DNA of 64,000 nucleotides. Source: Pseudonocardia autotrophica. Lineage in GTDB: Bacteria; Actinomycetota; Actinomycetes; Mycobacteriales; Pseudonocardiaceae. The position numbers and the translations under genes are program-made. The notes under the pieces are model-generated. The model saw only the letters and a list, made by a program, of their open reading frames with translations. It had not been told where the DNA came from and did not search any database. Shown in pieces: positions 24,297 to 32,815 of the stretch. Numbering within the stretch: position 1 is the first letter of the stretch; every line of letters starts with the position of its first letter. The stretch covers positions 2,480,001 through 2,544,000 of the forward strand of contig NZ_AP018920.1 of NCBI RefSeq assembly GCF_003945385.1, read 5' to 3'.

Positions 24297-24488
24297 TCAC
24301 GTGACCGTCTCGCTTTGGTCGCTGAACCAGCTGCGGACATCGTCAGGGTCGTAGCGGATATAGCGGCCAACGCGACGGCCTCGGGGTCCGTACGCGCGGT
24401 GGCGCCATTGGTAGAGAGTGGCGACGGGAACGCCGAGGTAGGTGGCGACCTCATGGACGCCCCACAGCTGGTGCGGCTGACCTTCCAT
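24297..24488 (-). CDS. xis: Excisionase-like MerR-type HTH protein
   Basis: A 63-aa small winged-helix protein with LWGVHEVATYLGVPVATLYQ, then RRVGRYIRYDPDDVRSWFSD. This is the helix-turn-helix 17 / excisionase pattern found just upstream of integrase in pSAM2-like elements. It would bend DNA at the attachment site and direct excision. It sits 68 bases upstream of the integrase gene on the same strand and is probably in one operon with it. Confidence 0.85.
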   Translation of the reverse strand: MEGQPHQLWGVHEVATYLGVPVATLYQWRHRAYGPRGRRVGRYIRYDPDDVRSWFSDQSETVT

Positions 24489-25070
24489 CGATTCCTCCGA
24501 AATGATGTGCCTCTATCCGGAGAGTTCGCGGCCGTTGCTGTGGCTGCGTTGCTTCGTGTGGTCGATCGCGGTCATGACCGGGTTCGCGGGCTCATCCATG
24601 AGGGATCGCCGGTATTTGCGCCGGTCGCATCGCGGTCGATCACGGCACAACCACGTTGTTTTGTCCGGCCCGCAGGCTAGCTGTGGGAGGTGGATCAACC
24701 ACCTCCCCGACAGATCCCGATCGATCCGTGGTCGCAGCGTGGCGTATCCGTGGTCAATGCGTTGCTGCCCGAGGACGTGGTGGGGGTTCGGTACCGAGGA
24801 CCGTCTTGACCACTACGTCCACGCCCTGCGACGTGAAGCGCGGTTCGCGTTGTAGGCGCGGCGGCTGGCGAACGACATGTCCGCTCAGCATCTCGTCTTG
24901 AGCGCCGGGTCGAGAGCTGAGCGTCGATGGCGACCCGCCTGATTCGGCAGTCGAAGCTCAGGCACGGATCCCGACGACAGATGACGACTTTCGCCGGTAC
25001 GTGCGGTCCCATCACGGATGCAACGTCCGCCGATTGCGCGGGCGCACCTTGACGACGACAGCAATACTGC
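24489..25070. other. Intergenic stretch without recognisable gene
   Basis: About 580 bases between the excisionase and the chromate operon. Short frames exist on both strands (the longest, 24502-24855, is rich in Arg and Ser and shows no family pattern). Lower GC words and the position beside int/xis suggest a relic of the lost part of the element. A TTGACG (25049-25054) near the right end may be the -35 box of the chr operon. Confidence 0.5.
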
Positions 25071-25086
25071 TGTAACCATGGTTGCA
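25071..25086. promoter_or_regulatory. Palindromic operator candidate of the chr operon
   Basis: TGTAACCATGGTTGCA is a 16-bp palindrome with a single mismatched pair. It directly abuts the start codon of the first chr gene (ATG 25086). A TTGACG lies 17 bases upstream of it. ChrB proteins are known chromate-responsive repressors of chr operons, so this is the natural candidate for ChrB autoregulation. Binding here would block both transcription start and early elongation. Confidence 0.5.
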
Positions 25087-25592
25087 TGACAGCGGGTGGC
25101 GAGTGGGTGCTGCTGTGCTACCGGGTGCCTCGGGAGCCGTCAACGCCGCGGATCGCGGTGTGGCGACGGTTGAAGGCGTTGGGGGTTGCGCAGGTGGGGG
25201 ACGGGGTGGTGGCGCTGCCGGCGGACGCCCGGACCCGTGAGCACCTGGAGTGGGTGGCCGAGGACGTGGTGCGGGTCGGCGGCTCGGCGATGGTGTGGGT
25301 GGCCTGGCCGGGCGCGGCGCGGCAGGCGCGGGAGCTGGCGGAGCGGATGCGTGCGGCTCGGGACGAGGAGTACGTGCGGCTGGTCGACACAGTGCGGCAG
25401 GCGACCGCGGACCCGGACCGGGCGGCGCCGGGCCGGGTGGGGGCGCTGCGCAGGGTGCGGGCCGAACTGCGGCGGGTGGAGCGGCGGGACTACTTCCCCG
25501 GCCCGGCCCGGGCGGCGGCCCGGGCAGCGGTGGCCGCGCTGGCCGCCGATATCGACGCCCGGACCGACGTTGCGGCGGAGGCAGGTCGATGA
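25086..25592 (+). CDS. chrB: ChrB N-terminal-domain protein (chromate-responsive regulator half)
   Basis: A 168-aa stand-alone ChrB N-terminal domain: WVLLCYRVPREPSTPRIAVW, RRLKALGVAQVGDGVVALP, and the later RDEEYVRLVD and RRVERRDYFPGP. In proteobacteria this region is fused to the ChrB C-terminal domain in one protein that represses chrA until chromate is present. Here the stop overlaps the start of the C-terminal-domain gene (ATGA at 25589), so the pair is coupled. The basic, helix-forming N-terminus is the likely DNA-binding part. A palindrome abuts the start codon. Confidence 0.88.
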   Translation: MTAGGEWVLLCYRVPREPSTPRIAVWRRLKALGVAQVGDGVVALPADARTREHLEWVAEDVVRVGGSAMVWVAWPGAARQARELAERMRAARDEEYVRLVDTVRQATADPDRAAPGRVGALRRVRAELRRVERRDYFPGPARAAARAAVAALAADIDARTDVAAEAGR

Positions 25593-26020
25593 GGTGGGCG
25601 ACCCGGGCCGGGGTGCACATCGACCGTGCGGCGTGCGCCTGGTTGATCCGCCGTGCCGTCGACGAGGATGCCGAGTTCGTGTTCGTCGACGATCCCGAAC
25701 AGGTCCCTGGGGACGCGACACCGTTCGACATGCGCGGTGTGGTGCTGGGGCACCAGGGCGCCGACTGCTCCTTCGAGACGATCCTGCGTCATCACGGGCT
25801 GGCCGACCCGGTGCTGTGGTCGCTGGCGCGGATCGTGCACGAGGCCGACCTGGAGGACGGCCTCTTCGACGCCCCCGAGGCGGCGGGTCTGGACGTGGTG
25901 CTGCGCGGGCTGTCGATGGTGTGTGACGACGCGGCGGTGCTGGCTGTGACTAGACCGGTGTTCGACGGGCTCTACGAGTACTTCCGCCGGGCCACCCTGC
26001 TCGACCGGCCCCCGGCCTGA
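25589..26020 (+). CDS. chrB: ChrB C-terminal-domain protein
   Basis: A 143-aa ChrB C-terminal domain: MRWATRAGVHIDRAACAWLI, then DEDAEFVFVDDPEQVPGD and LGHQGADCSFETILRHHGL. Conserved acidic residues, His and Cys could bind chromate or metal. It is the second half of a ChrB that is a single protein elsewhere. The reading frames overlap by four bases, so equal amounts are expected. The likely role is sensing chromate as partner of the N-domain protein. The chrA gene follows after 38 bases. Confidence 0.88.
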   Translation: MRWATRAGVHIDRAACAWLIRRAVDEDAEFVFVDDPEQVPGDATPFDMRGVVLGHQGADCSFETILRHHGLADPVLWSLARIVHEADLEDGLFDAPEAAGLDVVLRGLSMVCDDAAVLAVTRPVFDGLYEYFRRATLLDRPPA

Positions 26021-26058
26021 CCACCCCGACCCCGCCCTGCCCCCTGACAAGGAGAACG

Positions 26059-27525
26059 ATGACCCACCCCGCCGACGACCCGACCCCCGGCGCCCGGACC
26101 GGGCCGCCGGACATCACCTCCGGGCCTGCGGCATCTCCGGTGGTGGCGTCCCCTAGTGGGCCGGGGCGCTCCGACGGTGATGTGGTGCCGTTCGGGTCGG
26201 CGGTGCGGGCGTGGTTCGCGATCTCGTTGCAGACCTTCGGGGGTCCGGCGGGGCAGATCGCGGTGATGCAACGGGCGCTGGTGGATGACCGGCGCTGGAT
26301 CGGGCAGCGCCGGTTCCTGCACGCGTTGAACTACTGCATGCTGCTCCCCGGCCCGGAGGCGCACCAGCTAGCGATCTACGTGGGCTGGCTGCTCAACGGG
26401 CTGCGCGGCGGGGTGGCCGCCGGGGTGCTGTTCGTGCTGCCTGGGATGGTCGCCCTGCTGGCGTTGTCGGCACTGTATGTCGAGTTCGGCGACACCACCG
26501 CGGTCGCGGCGCTGTTCACCGGCCTGGGAGCCGCGGTGGTCGCGGTGGTGGTGCAGGCGGTGGTGCGGGTCGGGCGGCGCGCGCTGACCCATCCGGTACT
26601 GGTGGTGCTGGCGGTGGCCGCGTTCGTCGCGCTGGCCGGGTTCGCCGTGCCGTTCCCGGTGGTCGTCGGCGGCGCTGCCGTGGTGGGGCTGCTGGCGGGG
26701 CGACGGATCCCGACCCTGACCCGACCGGCCGGGCACGACCCCGGTTCGGAGGGTGCTGCACCGTTGGTGCCTGATGATCACCTGCACGCCGAGCGACCCT
26801 CGATGCGGCGGACGGTGCGGCTGCTGGGGATCGGCCTGCTGCTGTGGACCGCGCCGGTGGGGGTGGTGGCGCTGGTGACCGGGGTGGGGAGCGTCTTCAC
26901 CACGCAGGGTGTGTTCTTCGGCGGCACGGCGCTGGTCACCTTCGGCGGGGCGTATGCGGTGCTGGCGTTCGTCGCGCAGCAGGCGGTGTCCACCTACGGG
27001 TGGGTGAGCGCGGGGGATATGGTCCGCGGGCTGGCGCTGGCCGAGTCCACCCCCGGTCCGTTGATCATGGTGGTGCAGTTCGTGGCGTTCCTCGGCGCGT
27101 ACGCCGACCCGGGGCCGTTCGATCCGTGGGTGGCCGGGGTGCTGGCGTCCGTGCTGGTGACGTGGGTGACGTTCGTGCCGAGCTTCCTGTTCATCTTCCT
27201 GGGCGCCCCCTACATCGAGGCGCTGCGCGCACACCGGGGTCTGGCGGCGGCGCTGGCCGGGATCACCGCCGCGGTGGTGGGGGTGATCGCGCACCTGGCG
27301 GTGTTCTTCGCCGCCGCGACCCTGTTCGCCACCACCCCGGTGGTGGCGGCCGGCCCGTTCGTGGCGACGGTGCCGGACGTCGCGTCGCTGCGTCCGGTCG
27401 CGCTCGGGATCGCCGTCGTCGCCGCCGGGCTGGTGTTCGGGGCGCGATGGCCGGTACTGCGGGTCCTCGGGGTGTGCGCTCTGCTCGGGCTGGGAGCCGG
27501 GCTGGTCGGTCTGCCGGTCAGCTGA
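26059..27525 (+). CDS. chrA: ChrA chromate efflux transporter
   Basis: A 488-aa two-domain (long-chain) CHR transporter that exports chromate and lowers its uptake through sulfate routes. The N-half has FGGPAGQIAVMQRALVDDRR followed by ALNYCMLLPGPEAHQLAIYV; the C-half repeats the fold with VTFGGAYAVLAFVAQQAV and LALAESTPGPLIMVVQFVAF. About ten membrane segments are visible. A hydrophilic N-terminal tail of about 40 residues precedes the first domain. The AAGGAG ribosome site just before ATG 26059 supports the start. Last gene of the chr operon. Confidence 0.95.
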   Translation: MTHPADDPTPGARTGPPDITSGPAASPVVASPSGPGRSDGDVVPFGSAVRAWFAISLQTFGGPAGQIAVMQRALVDDRRWIGQRRFLHALNYCMLLPGPEAHQLAIYVGWLLNGLRGGVAAGVLFVLPGMVALLALSALYVEFGDTTAVAALFTGLGAAVVAVVVQAVVRVGRRALTHPVLVVLAVAAFVALAGFAVPFPVVVGGAAVVGLLAGRRIPTLTRPAGHDPGSEGAAPLVPDDHLHAERPSMRRTVRLLGIGLLLWTAPVGVVALVTGVGSVFTTQGVFFGGTALVTFGGAYAVLAFVAQQAVSTYGWVSAGDMVRGLALAESTPGPLIMVVQFVAFLGAYADPGPFDPWVAGVLASVLVTWVTFVPSFLFIFLGAPYIEALRAHRGLAAALAGITAAVVGVIAHLAVFFAAATLFATTPVVAAGPFVATVPDVASLRPVALGIAVVAAGLVFGARWPVLRVLGVCALLGLGAGLVGLPVS

Positions 27526-27660
27526 GCTGCCCTCGCGCCTGCATCGGCCGGAGTGCACCTGGGCCGGCGAGCCAGTCGGCCAGCGGGCGTGGTGGGCGTA
27601 CGGCCAGCTCGGCCACATCGCCGGTGGTGAGGTCGAGGCCGCCGCTGCGGACGTGACGGC
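27518..27660 (-). pseudogene. Possible C-terminal remnant of an NAD(P)-binding SDR/NmrA-type protein
   Basis: Reading leftward, LDLTTGDVAELAVRPPRPL then ADWLAG resembles the usual end of NmrA-like atypical short-chain dehydrogenases (xDVExLTGRxPRxLxDW). No upstream Rossmann part is present, and the fragment's stop overlaps that of chrA. It is short and the assignment is tentative. Confidence 0.3.
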
Positions 27661-27699
27661 GAGCTCGTCGGGGGTCATGTCGAGCTGGCGGAGGGTCGA

Positions 27700-28079
27700 T
27701 CGGGTCCGCCGGCAACGAGCTTGCCGCGGTCTACCGGATCCGGGTCGGGCGTCGGAACAGGTCGGCCGCGCTCGTCGCCGACGGCCTGCACGCCCGCACC
27801 GACGTCCTCACCCCCTCGCCGTCGTCCCCGCCGCGCCGGGCGTGCTCGTTGGCTTGCCGCTGGTCGACCTGATCATCGGCCTGCTCATCACCGTGGTGAT
27901 CCCGGTCGTGCTGCGCAGCGCGGCCCACGACGTCGCCACACAACCGAGCACCGGCTGCTGCACGCCGTACCGAAGCTCCACCCGTCCACCGTGTACGTCA
28001 GGCCCCGGTAGCGACTCGGGGACGACCCGCACGCCGTCCTCGCCCACCACACCCGCGCGTCGGCCTCGGTGACCGCACG
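27700..28079 (+). pseudogene. Cation diffusion facilitator (CzcD/FieF-like), decayed fragment
   Basis: Pieces of a CDF metal-efflux protein can be read in three frames in the correct order: AAVYRIRVGRRNRSAALVAD with GLHARTDVLT (the metal-site helix), then VGLPLVDLIIGLLITVVIPV (a membrane helix), then EHRLLHAVPKLHPSTVYV from the cytoplasmic domain. At least two frameshifts separate them, and the N-terminal membrane helices are missing. The gene once gave zinc, cobalt or similar metal efflux. It lies between the chromate operon and another decayed transporter, consistent with a former metal-resistance island. Confidence 0.7.
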
Positions 28080-28095
28080 ATGACGCGATGCGCCC

Positions 28096-28504
28096 TCACG
28101 TGCGCAGCGACCAGCCGAGCACCGCGAGCGCGACGACCATCCAGGCGACGAGATGGCCGAACGCGACGCTCGGGGAGGCGAAGGTGTAGAGCAGCCCGGC
28201 GACGGCGCTGGCGGCGACGTTGCCACCGGCCTGCCGTGGCGAGCATTCCGAACGCCGACCCGCGCAGCCCAGGCGGCGCGGTGGCGGCGATGGCGGCGTG
28301 TTCGGCGGTCTCGGCGCAGCCGATCCCGACCCCCGCGTACGCGAACGCCACCGTGAGCACGACCAGCTCGGGCCCGGCCACGGCGAACAGCGTGTAGGCC
28401 AGCGCGAACGCCGCCACCCCGAGCAACGTGACAAGCAGCGGCCCGCGGCCGCCGCCTGCGGATTCCGGAACCGGGACAACTACTGGCGCCGGGTACGGTT
28501 GCAC
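28096..28504 (-). pseudogene. MFS transporter, C-terminal remnant with frameshift
   Basis: Membrane-type sequence LLVTLLGVAAFALAYTLF, then VLTVAFAYAGVGIGCAETAE and the conserved PPGLRGSAFGMLATAG, is read in one frame. A neighbouring frame carries on with the expected end (SPSVAFGHLVAWMVVALAVL, then GWSLRT and a stop), so a short deletion has shifted the frame near 28230. Only about the last third of a major-facilitator protein remains. The substrate cannot be inferred. Confidence 0.65.
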
Positions 28505-28584
28505 TGCACCCGGCAGACCCGCCGATTGTCAGCGAGGAATCCGACGGTGCCCGCCTAAAGTCGAAGAGCCTAGAATCTCGCACC

Positions 28585-29964
28585 GTGGAGCAGGGGCAGT
28601 CGCGGACATCGGTCTGGTCATGGCTGGATGCTCACGTCAACCGTGAAACGGGAGTGGGCATCCCGCCTGGTGGGTCGGTGTTGCCGCGCCCTGACCTCGG
28701 CGCCATGGAGCGGCTCCTCGGCGTGCTGGGCCATCCCGAGCGTCAGCTACCGGTGGTGCTCGTGGCCGGAACGAACGGCAAGTCGACGACTGCTCGGGTC
28801 CTCGCCCGGCTGTTGGAGCGCAGTGGTCTTCGGGTAGGGCTGTACACCAGTCCTCATCTCGATGTGCCGCACGAGCGCATCGTCATCGGGGACACCACGA
28901 TCACCGATGAGGAACTTGCGTCCGTGCTCCGCCCGGTAGTCGAGCATGAGCGGGACGGATCGAAGCCGCCGAGCTGGTTCGAGCTGATGACCGCGGCCGC
29001 CGTCCGCTGGTTCGCCGACCAGGGTGTCGATGTCGCGGTGGTCGAGACTGGCCTCGGCGGCAGCGGCGACGCCACCACCGCGCTCGGCGCTCGGGTCGTG
29101 GCGGTCACGTCGGTGGGGATCGATCACGTCGAGTACTTCGGCGCAACCCTGTGGGACAACGCAATTGCCGAAGCCGGTGCCGTCCCGGCGGGAGCGGCCG
29201 TGGTGCTCGGTGAGCCGGACGCGGCGATTCACCCGCCGTTCGAGGCGCGCTGCCCGTCCTTGCTGCTGATCACCGGTCACGACTTCGGTGTCATTGCTGA
29301 CTCGCCGGTGGCGGCCGGGCGATCGGTGTCGTTGTTCACACCAGCCGCGACGTACGACGAGGTCTTCCTGCGTTTGCTCGCGCCGTGGCAGACGGCCAGC
29401 GCCTCCGTGGCGCTGGCCGCGGCAGAGACGTGGCTCGGCGCGGCGGTGGACGACCAGGTGGTCCGGGACGTGTTCGCTGCGACGCACGCCCCGGGGCGGT
29501 TCGAGCTCGTGCACGCTCCGGGTCCTCTCGTCGTGGACGGGGCACACAACGCCGCGGCAGCCGCCGCCCTGTCCCGCGGGTTGCGCGAGCGGTTCGCCGG
29601 GCCTGCTTCCACCGTGGTGGTCGGCATGACTGGGGAGCGCGATCCCGAGACGTTCTTGCGTGCCCTTGGAGTGCGGCCCGCAAGTCTGGTCATCTGCACA
29701 TCGCCTCGCACAACCCGGGCAATGCCGGTCAGCGCGCTAGTCGCTGCCGCGCGAGCGGTAGGCGCGCGGACTGTCGAGGTCGAGGCCGACGTCGGTGCAG
29801 CGGTCCGCCATGCTGCCCGCCACCGCGACCGTGGTGTCGCGGTGGTCACTGGATCGCTGTATGTCGCGGGCGAGGCACTGCCGGTTGCGCGCTCACTGGC
29901 ATTGAGCTTGGCCCCTGGCACCGGACACTGTGATGTTGACCCCGCTTCACGGACACGTCGGTGA
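28585..29964 (+). CDS. folC: FolC-like Mur ligase (folylpolyglutamate/dihydrofolate synthase family)
   Basis: A 459-aa Mur-ligase-fold protein. The ATP loop is VVLVAGTNGKSTTARVLARL, followed by GLYTSPHLDVPHERI, VDVAVVETGLGGSGDATT, SVGIDHVEYFG, the second-domain RFELVHAPGPLVVDGAHNAA, and a C-terminal Rossmann domain. FolC adds glutamate to folates. The VETGLGGSGD and short Omega-loop differ from canonical actinobacterial FolC (VEVGMGGRWD), so this is probably a paralogue with a different acceptor. An IS3 element (starting at 29931) supplies the last 11 or so codons and the stop, so the native tail is lost, although the conserved core is complete. It stands alone with GTG 28585 as start. Confidence 0.78.
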   Translation: MEQGQSRTSVWSWLDAHVNRETGVGIPPGGSVLPRPDLGAMERLLGVLGHPERQLPVVLVAGTNGKSTTARVLARLLERSGLRVGLYTSPHLDVPHERIVIGDTTITDEELASVLRPVVEHERDGSKPPSWFELMTAAAVRWFADQGVDVAVVETGLGGSGDATTALGARVVAVTSVGIDHVEYFGATLWDNAIAEAGAVPAGAAVVLGEPDAAIHPPFEARCPSLLLITGHDFGVIADSPVAAGRSVSLFTPAATYDEVFLRLLAPWQTASASVALAAAETWLGAAVDDQVVRDVFAATHAPGRFELVHAPGPLVVDGAHNAAAAAALSRGLRERFAGPASTVVVGMTGERDPETFLRALGVRPASLVICTSPRTTRAMPVSALVAAARAVGARTVEVEADVGAAVRHAARHRDRGVAVVTGSLYVAGEALPVARSLALSLAPGTGHCDVDPASRTRR

Positions 29965-31331
29965 GGAGATCAGGCCCGACGGGCGGTCGATGGTTTCGAA
30001 CTGTACGGGGCTCATCCACTCCAATGCGGAGTGTCGGCGGCGTCGGTTGTAGAAGCCCTCGATGTACTCGAAGATCGCATTCGCGAGCTCGACGCGGGTG
30101 CGCCAGCGCCGGCGGTCGAGTAGCTCGGTCTGCATCCGTCCCCAGAAGGCCTCGGCGACGGCGTTGTCGTACGGGTCGCCGATGCTGCCCAGCGAGGGCA
30201 GCAGGCCCGCTCTGCGGGCGCGTTCGGTGAAGGTCCAGGAGGTGAACTGCCTGGGCTCAACTGGTGGTTGCAACACCGGCTTGGTGCAGCGACCGTAGCT
30301 GCTCGTCGAGAACTTCGGCCGGCGTCTTCCAGACCAGGACTTTCCGGGGTCTGCTGTTGACCGCCGCCTGGACGGCGAGTAGCTCGTCGTGGGTCCAGCG
30401 AGACAGGTCGGTGCCTTTGGGGAAGTACTGTCGCAACAGGCCGTTGGTGTTCTCGTTCGTGCCGCGCTGCCAGGGCGAGTGCGGGTCGGCGAAATAGACG
30501 GCGATGCCGGTGTCGACCTTGAACTGCGCGTGAGCGGACAGCTCCTTGCCGCGGTCCCAGGTCAGCGACCGCAGCAGTTCGGCGGGCATCGTGGTCATCG
30601 TCGTGGTGAGGGCGTCCTTCATCGCGATGGCCCCGTAGCCGCCCAGAGCGGGCCCGTTCTTGACCGGCGCGATGGTGCCGTAGCCCTCGAGTCGGGGAAG
30701 GTGCACGAGCAGTGTGTAGCGGCTGCTGCGCTCCACGACGGTGCCGATCGCGGACCGGTTCAATCCGATGATGAGGTCGCCCTCCCAGTGACCGGGCACC
30801 GCCCGGTCCTCGGCCTCGGCGGGCCGTTCGCTGAACACGACGTCGGCGGTGACGTGGCCTTGGGGCTTGTTCCGCGACCGTGCCCGCGGTTTGCGCAGCG
30901 CGCGACCGGTGCGCAGGCAGGCCACCAGCTCACGCTTGAGCGCGCCGCGTCCCTGGATGTAGAGCGCCTGGTAGATCGCCTCGTGGCTGATGCGCATGCC
31001 GACATCGTCGGGGAAGTCGAGGACCAGCCGCCGGGAGATCTGCTCCGGACTCCACGCCGTGGCCCAGCGTCGATCGGCGCGGTGCGGCTTGTTCAGCCCC
31101 TTCCAGGTCGTCGGCGGGCCGGCCACGACGGTCCCATCGGGACGCTGCAACTGCCCGCTCAGCCGGGCCTGGACGTAGTCCTGCAGCCGTGGATTGCTCG
31201 CCAGCTTCGCCGGCTCGGGACGCCGCGCCGCGGTCTGCGCCTTCCACTGCGCGACACTGGCCCGGTAGTCGGGCTTGCCGCCGCGGGTCGCGGCGTTGCG
31301 GTAGCTGTCAAGTCAACTGAGACAGTTGATC

Positions 31332-32342
31332 TTACTGAGTTGGCTGTAGGACGGGTTGATTGATCCACGCCTGCTCGGGCAGGCGCGGCGGGCTGGGCCG
31401 GCGACTGAATCGCTCGGGATACTGGGCGTGTGCGCGGTCGAGGACGGTCTGACGCTGAGCCCGGACCTCGGTCGCGGTGTCGAAGTGGATCGACGCCGGG
31501 GTGTGCATGCCGATGCCGGAGTGCCGATGCTCGTGGTTGTAGTGCTCGAAGAACCGCTCGCAGAACGCGCGGGCATCAGCGAGCGAGCCGAACCGGTCCG
31601 GGAAGTCCGGCACGTACTTCAGCGTCTTGAACTGCGCCTCGGAGAACGGGTTGTCATTCGAGCACTGCGGCCGGGAATGTGACCGGCAGATACCGAGATC
31701 GACCATCAGCTCCGATACCGGTTTCGAGGTCATCGACCCGCCCCGGTCGGCATGAATCGTCTGCGGGATGACGTGGTTGCGGGCGACTGCGTCGGCGAGG
31801 AAATCCTTCGCCACGACGGCATCCTCAGCGTTCGCGGCGAGCCATCCGACTACGTAGCGGGAGAAGATGTCGAGCACCACATACAGCTTGTACCACTCGC
31901 CCTTCCGCGGGCCCTTCAGCGCGGTGATGTCCCACGACCACACCTCGCTCGGGCCATGAGCGACCAGCTCCGGGCGCACCCGCGGCGGATGCGTGGCCTG
32001 GGCGCGCCGTTCCCGGTTCTGACCCGCTGCGCGGGCGATCCGGTACATGCTCGACTGCGAGCACCACCACCGGCCCTCGTCGAGCTCCCGGGCCCACACC
32101 TGCGGAATGGCCAGATCCCGGTAGTCCTCGGAGTTCAGCAGCGCGAGCACGGCGGCACGCTCGTCGTCGGTGATCGTCGAGGGCGGGAGCCGGCGCGCAC
32201 GGTGCGGGCCGTGCAGCGGCCCGAGCGTCACCCCCGCCGGGTCGGCGCGGCGGTAGTGCGTGGCCCGCGACCGACCGGTCAACGCGCACGCCGCCTTGAT
32301 CGACACCTCAGCGGCGCGCAACTCGGTGAACGCGCCGTTCAA
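31332..32342 (-). CDS. IS-B OrfB, DDE transposase (copy 1)
   Basis: A 336-aa integrase-core transposase. The catalytic triad is visible as Asp in EVWSWDITALKGPRKGEWYK, Asp in IHADRGGSMTSKPV, and Glu in NDNPFSEAQFKTLKY; HYNHEHRHSGIGMHTP is the usual IS3-family tail. The TTG start at 32342 overlaps the OrfA stop (TTGA). Because the frame is open further upstream within orfA, a frameshifted OrfAB fusion, normal for the IS3 family, is also possible. It sits inside the IS30-A transposase gene. Intact, so the element may be active. Confidence 0.93.
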   Translation of the reverse strand: MNGAFTELRAAEVSIKAACALTGRSRATHYRRADPAGVTLGPLHGPHRARRLPPSTITDDERAAVLALLNSEDYRDLAIPQVWARELDEGRWWCSQSSMYRIARAAGQNRERRAQATHPPRVRPELVAHGPSEVWSWDITALKGPRKGEWYKLYVVLDIFSRYVVGWLAANAEDAVVAKDFLADAVARNHVIPQTIHADRGGSMTSKPVSELMVDLGICRSHSRPQCSNDNPFSEAQFKTLKYVPDFPDRFGSLADARAFCERFFEHYNHEHRHSGIGMHTPASIHFDTATEVRAQRQTVLDRAHAQYPERFSRRPSPPRLPEQAWINQPVLQPTQ

Positions 32343-32815
32343 CGCCGCTTCCGCGGCGCCGGTGGTTCCTGGTCGTCCGCGCTCTCGGACAGCTGCTCCA
32401 AGAGCGCGTGCGCTTTTCCCATGATGTCCAACGCGGTCCGCGTCTTCGTCAGGTCGGATTCGAGTTTCGCGTTCCGGGCCCGGAGCCGTTCCAACTCGGC
32501 CGCCTCCGCCGACCGCTTCGGACGTTTCGCCGACCGCCTCGAATCGGCTACGCCCTCCAGCGCGCCGACGTCCCGGGCCCGGGTCCACTCGATCACGTGC
32601 GACGAATACAGGCCCTCCCGGCGCAGGACCGCGCCCTTCTCACCGTTCGGCGCGTTCTCATACTCCGCGACGATCGCCAGCTTGTATTCCGCGCTGAACG
32701 ACCTACGCGACGGACGCGGCGACGGACCACCAGCCGACCGCGGACCCGACGACGACGCCGTCGACCCGCTGCTGCCGGCCCCCGCACCGCGACGCTCCTC
32801 CGATGACACGAGCAC
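32339..32815 (-). CDS. IS-B OrfA, HTH protein (copy 1)
   Basis: A 158-aa DNA-binding subunit. A Ser/Gly/Pro-rich N-terminal tail of about 40 residues precedes the HTH (SFSAEYKLAIVAEYENAPNG, then LRREGLYSSHVIEWTR), followed by a coiled coil (EAAELERLRARNAKLESDL) typical of IS3 OrfA dimerisation. It overlaps orfB by four bases. Intact copies also occur at 47624 and 60246, and an interrupted one in copy 2. Confidence 0.9.
   Translation of the reverse strand: MLVSSEERRGAGAGSSGSTASSSGPRSAGGPSPRPSRRSFSAEYKLAIVAEYENAPNGEKGAVLRREGLYSSHVIEWTRARDVGALEGVADSRRSAKRPKRSAEAAELERLRARNAKLESDLTKTRTALDIMGKAHALLEQLSESADDQEPPAPRKRR

Noticed and set aside
24502..24855. 117-codon plus-strand frame beside the excisionase gene
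   Set aside because: Composition rich in Arg, Ser and Trp without family pattern or ribosome site; treated as intergenic.
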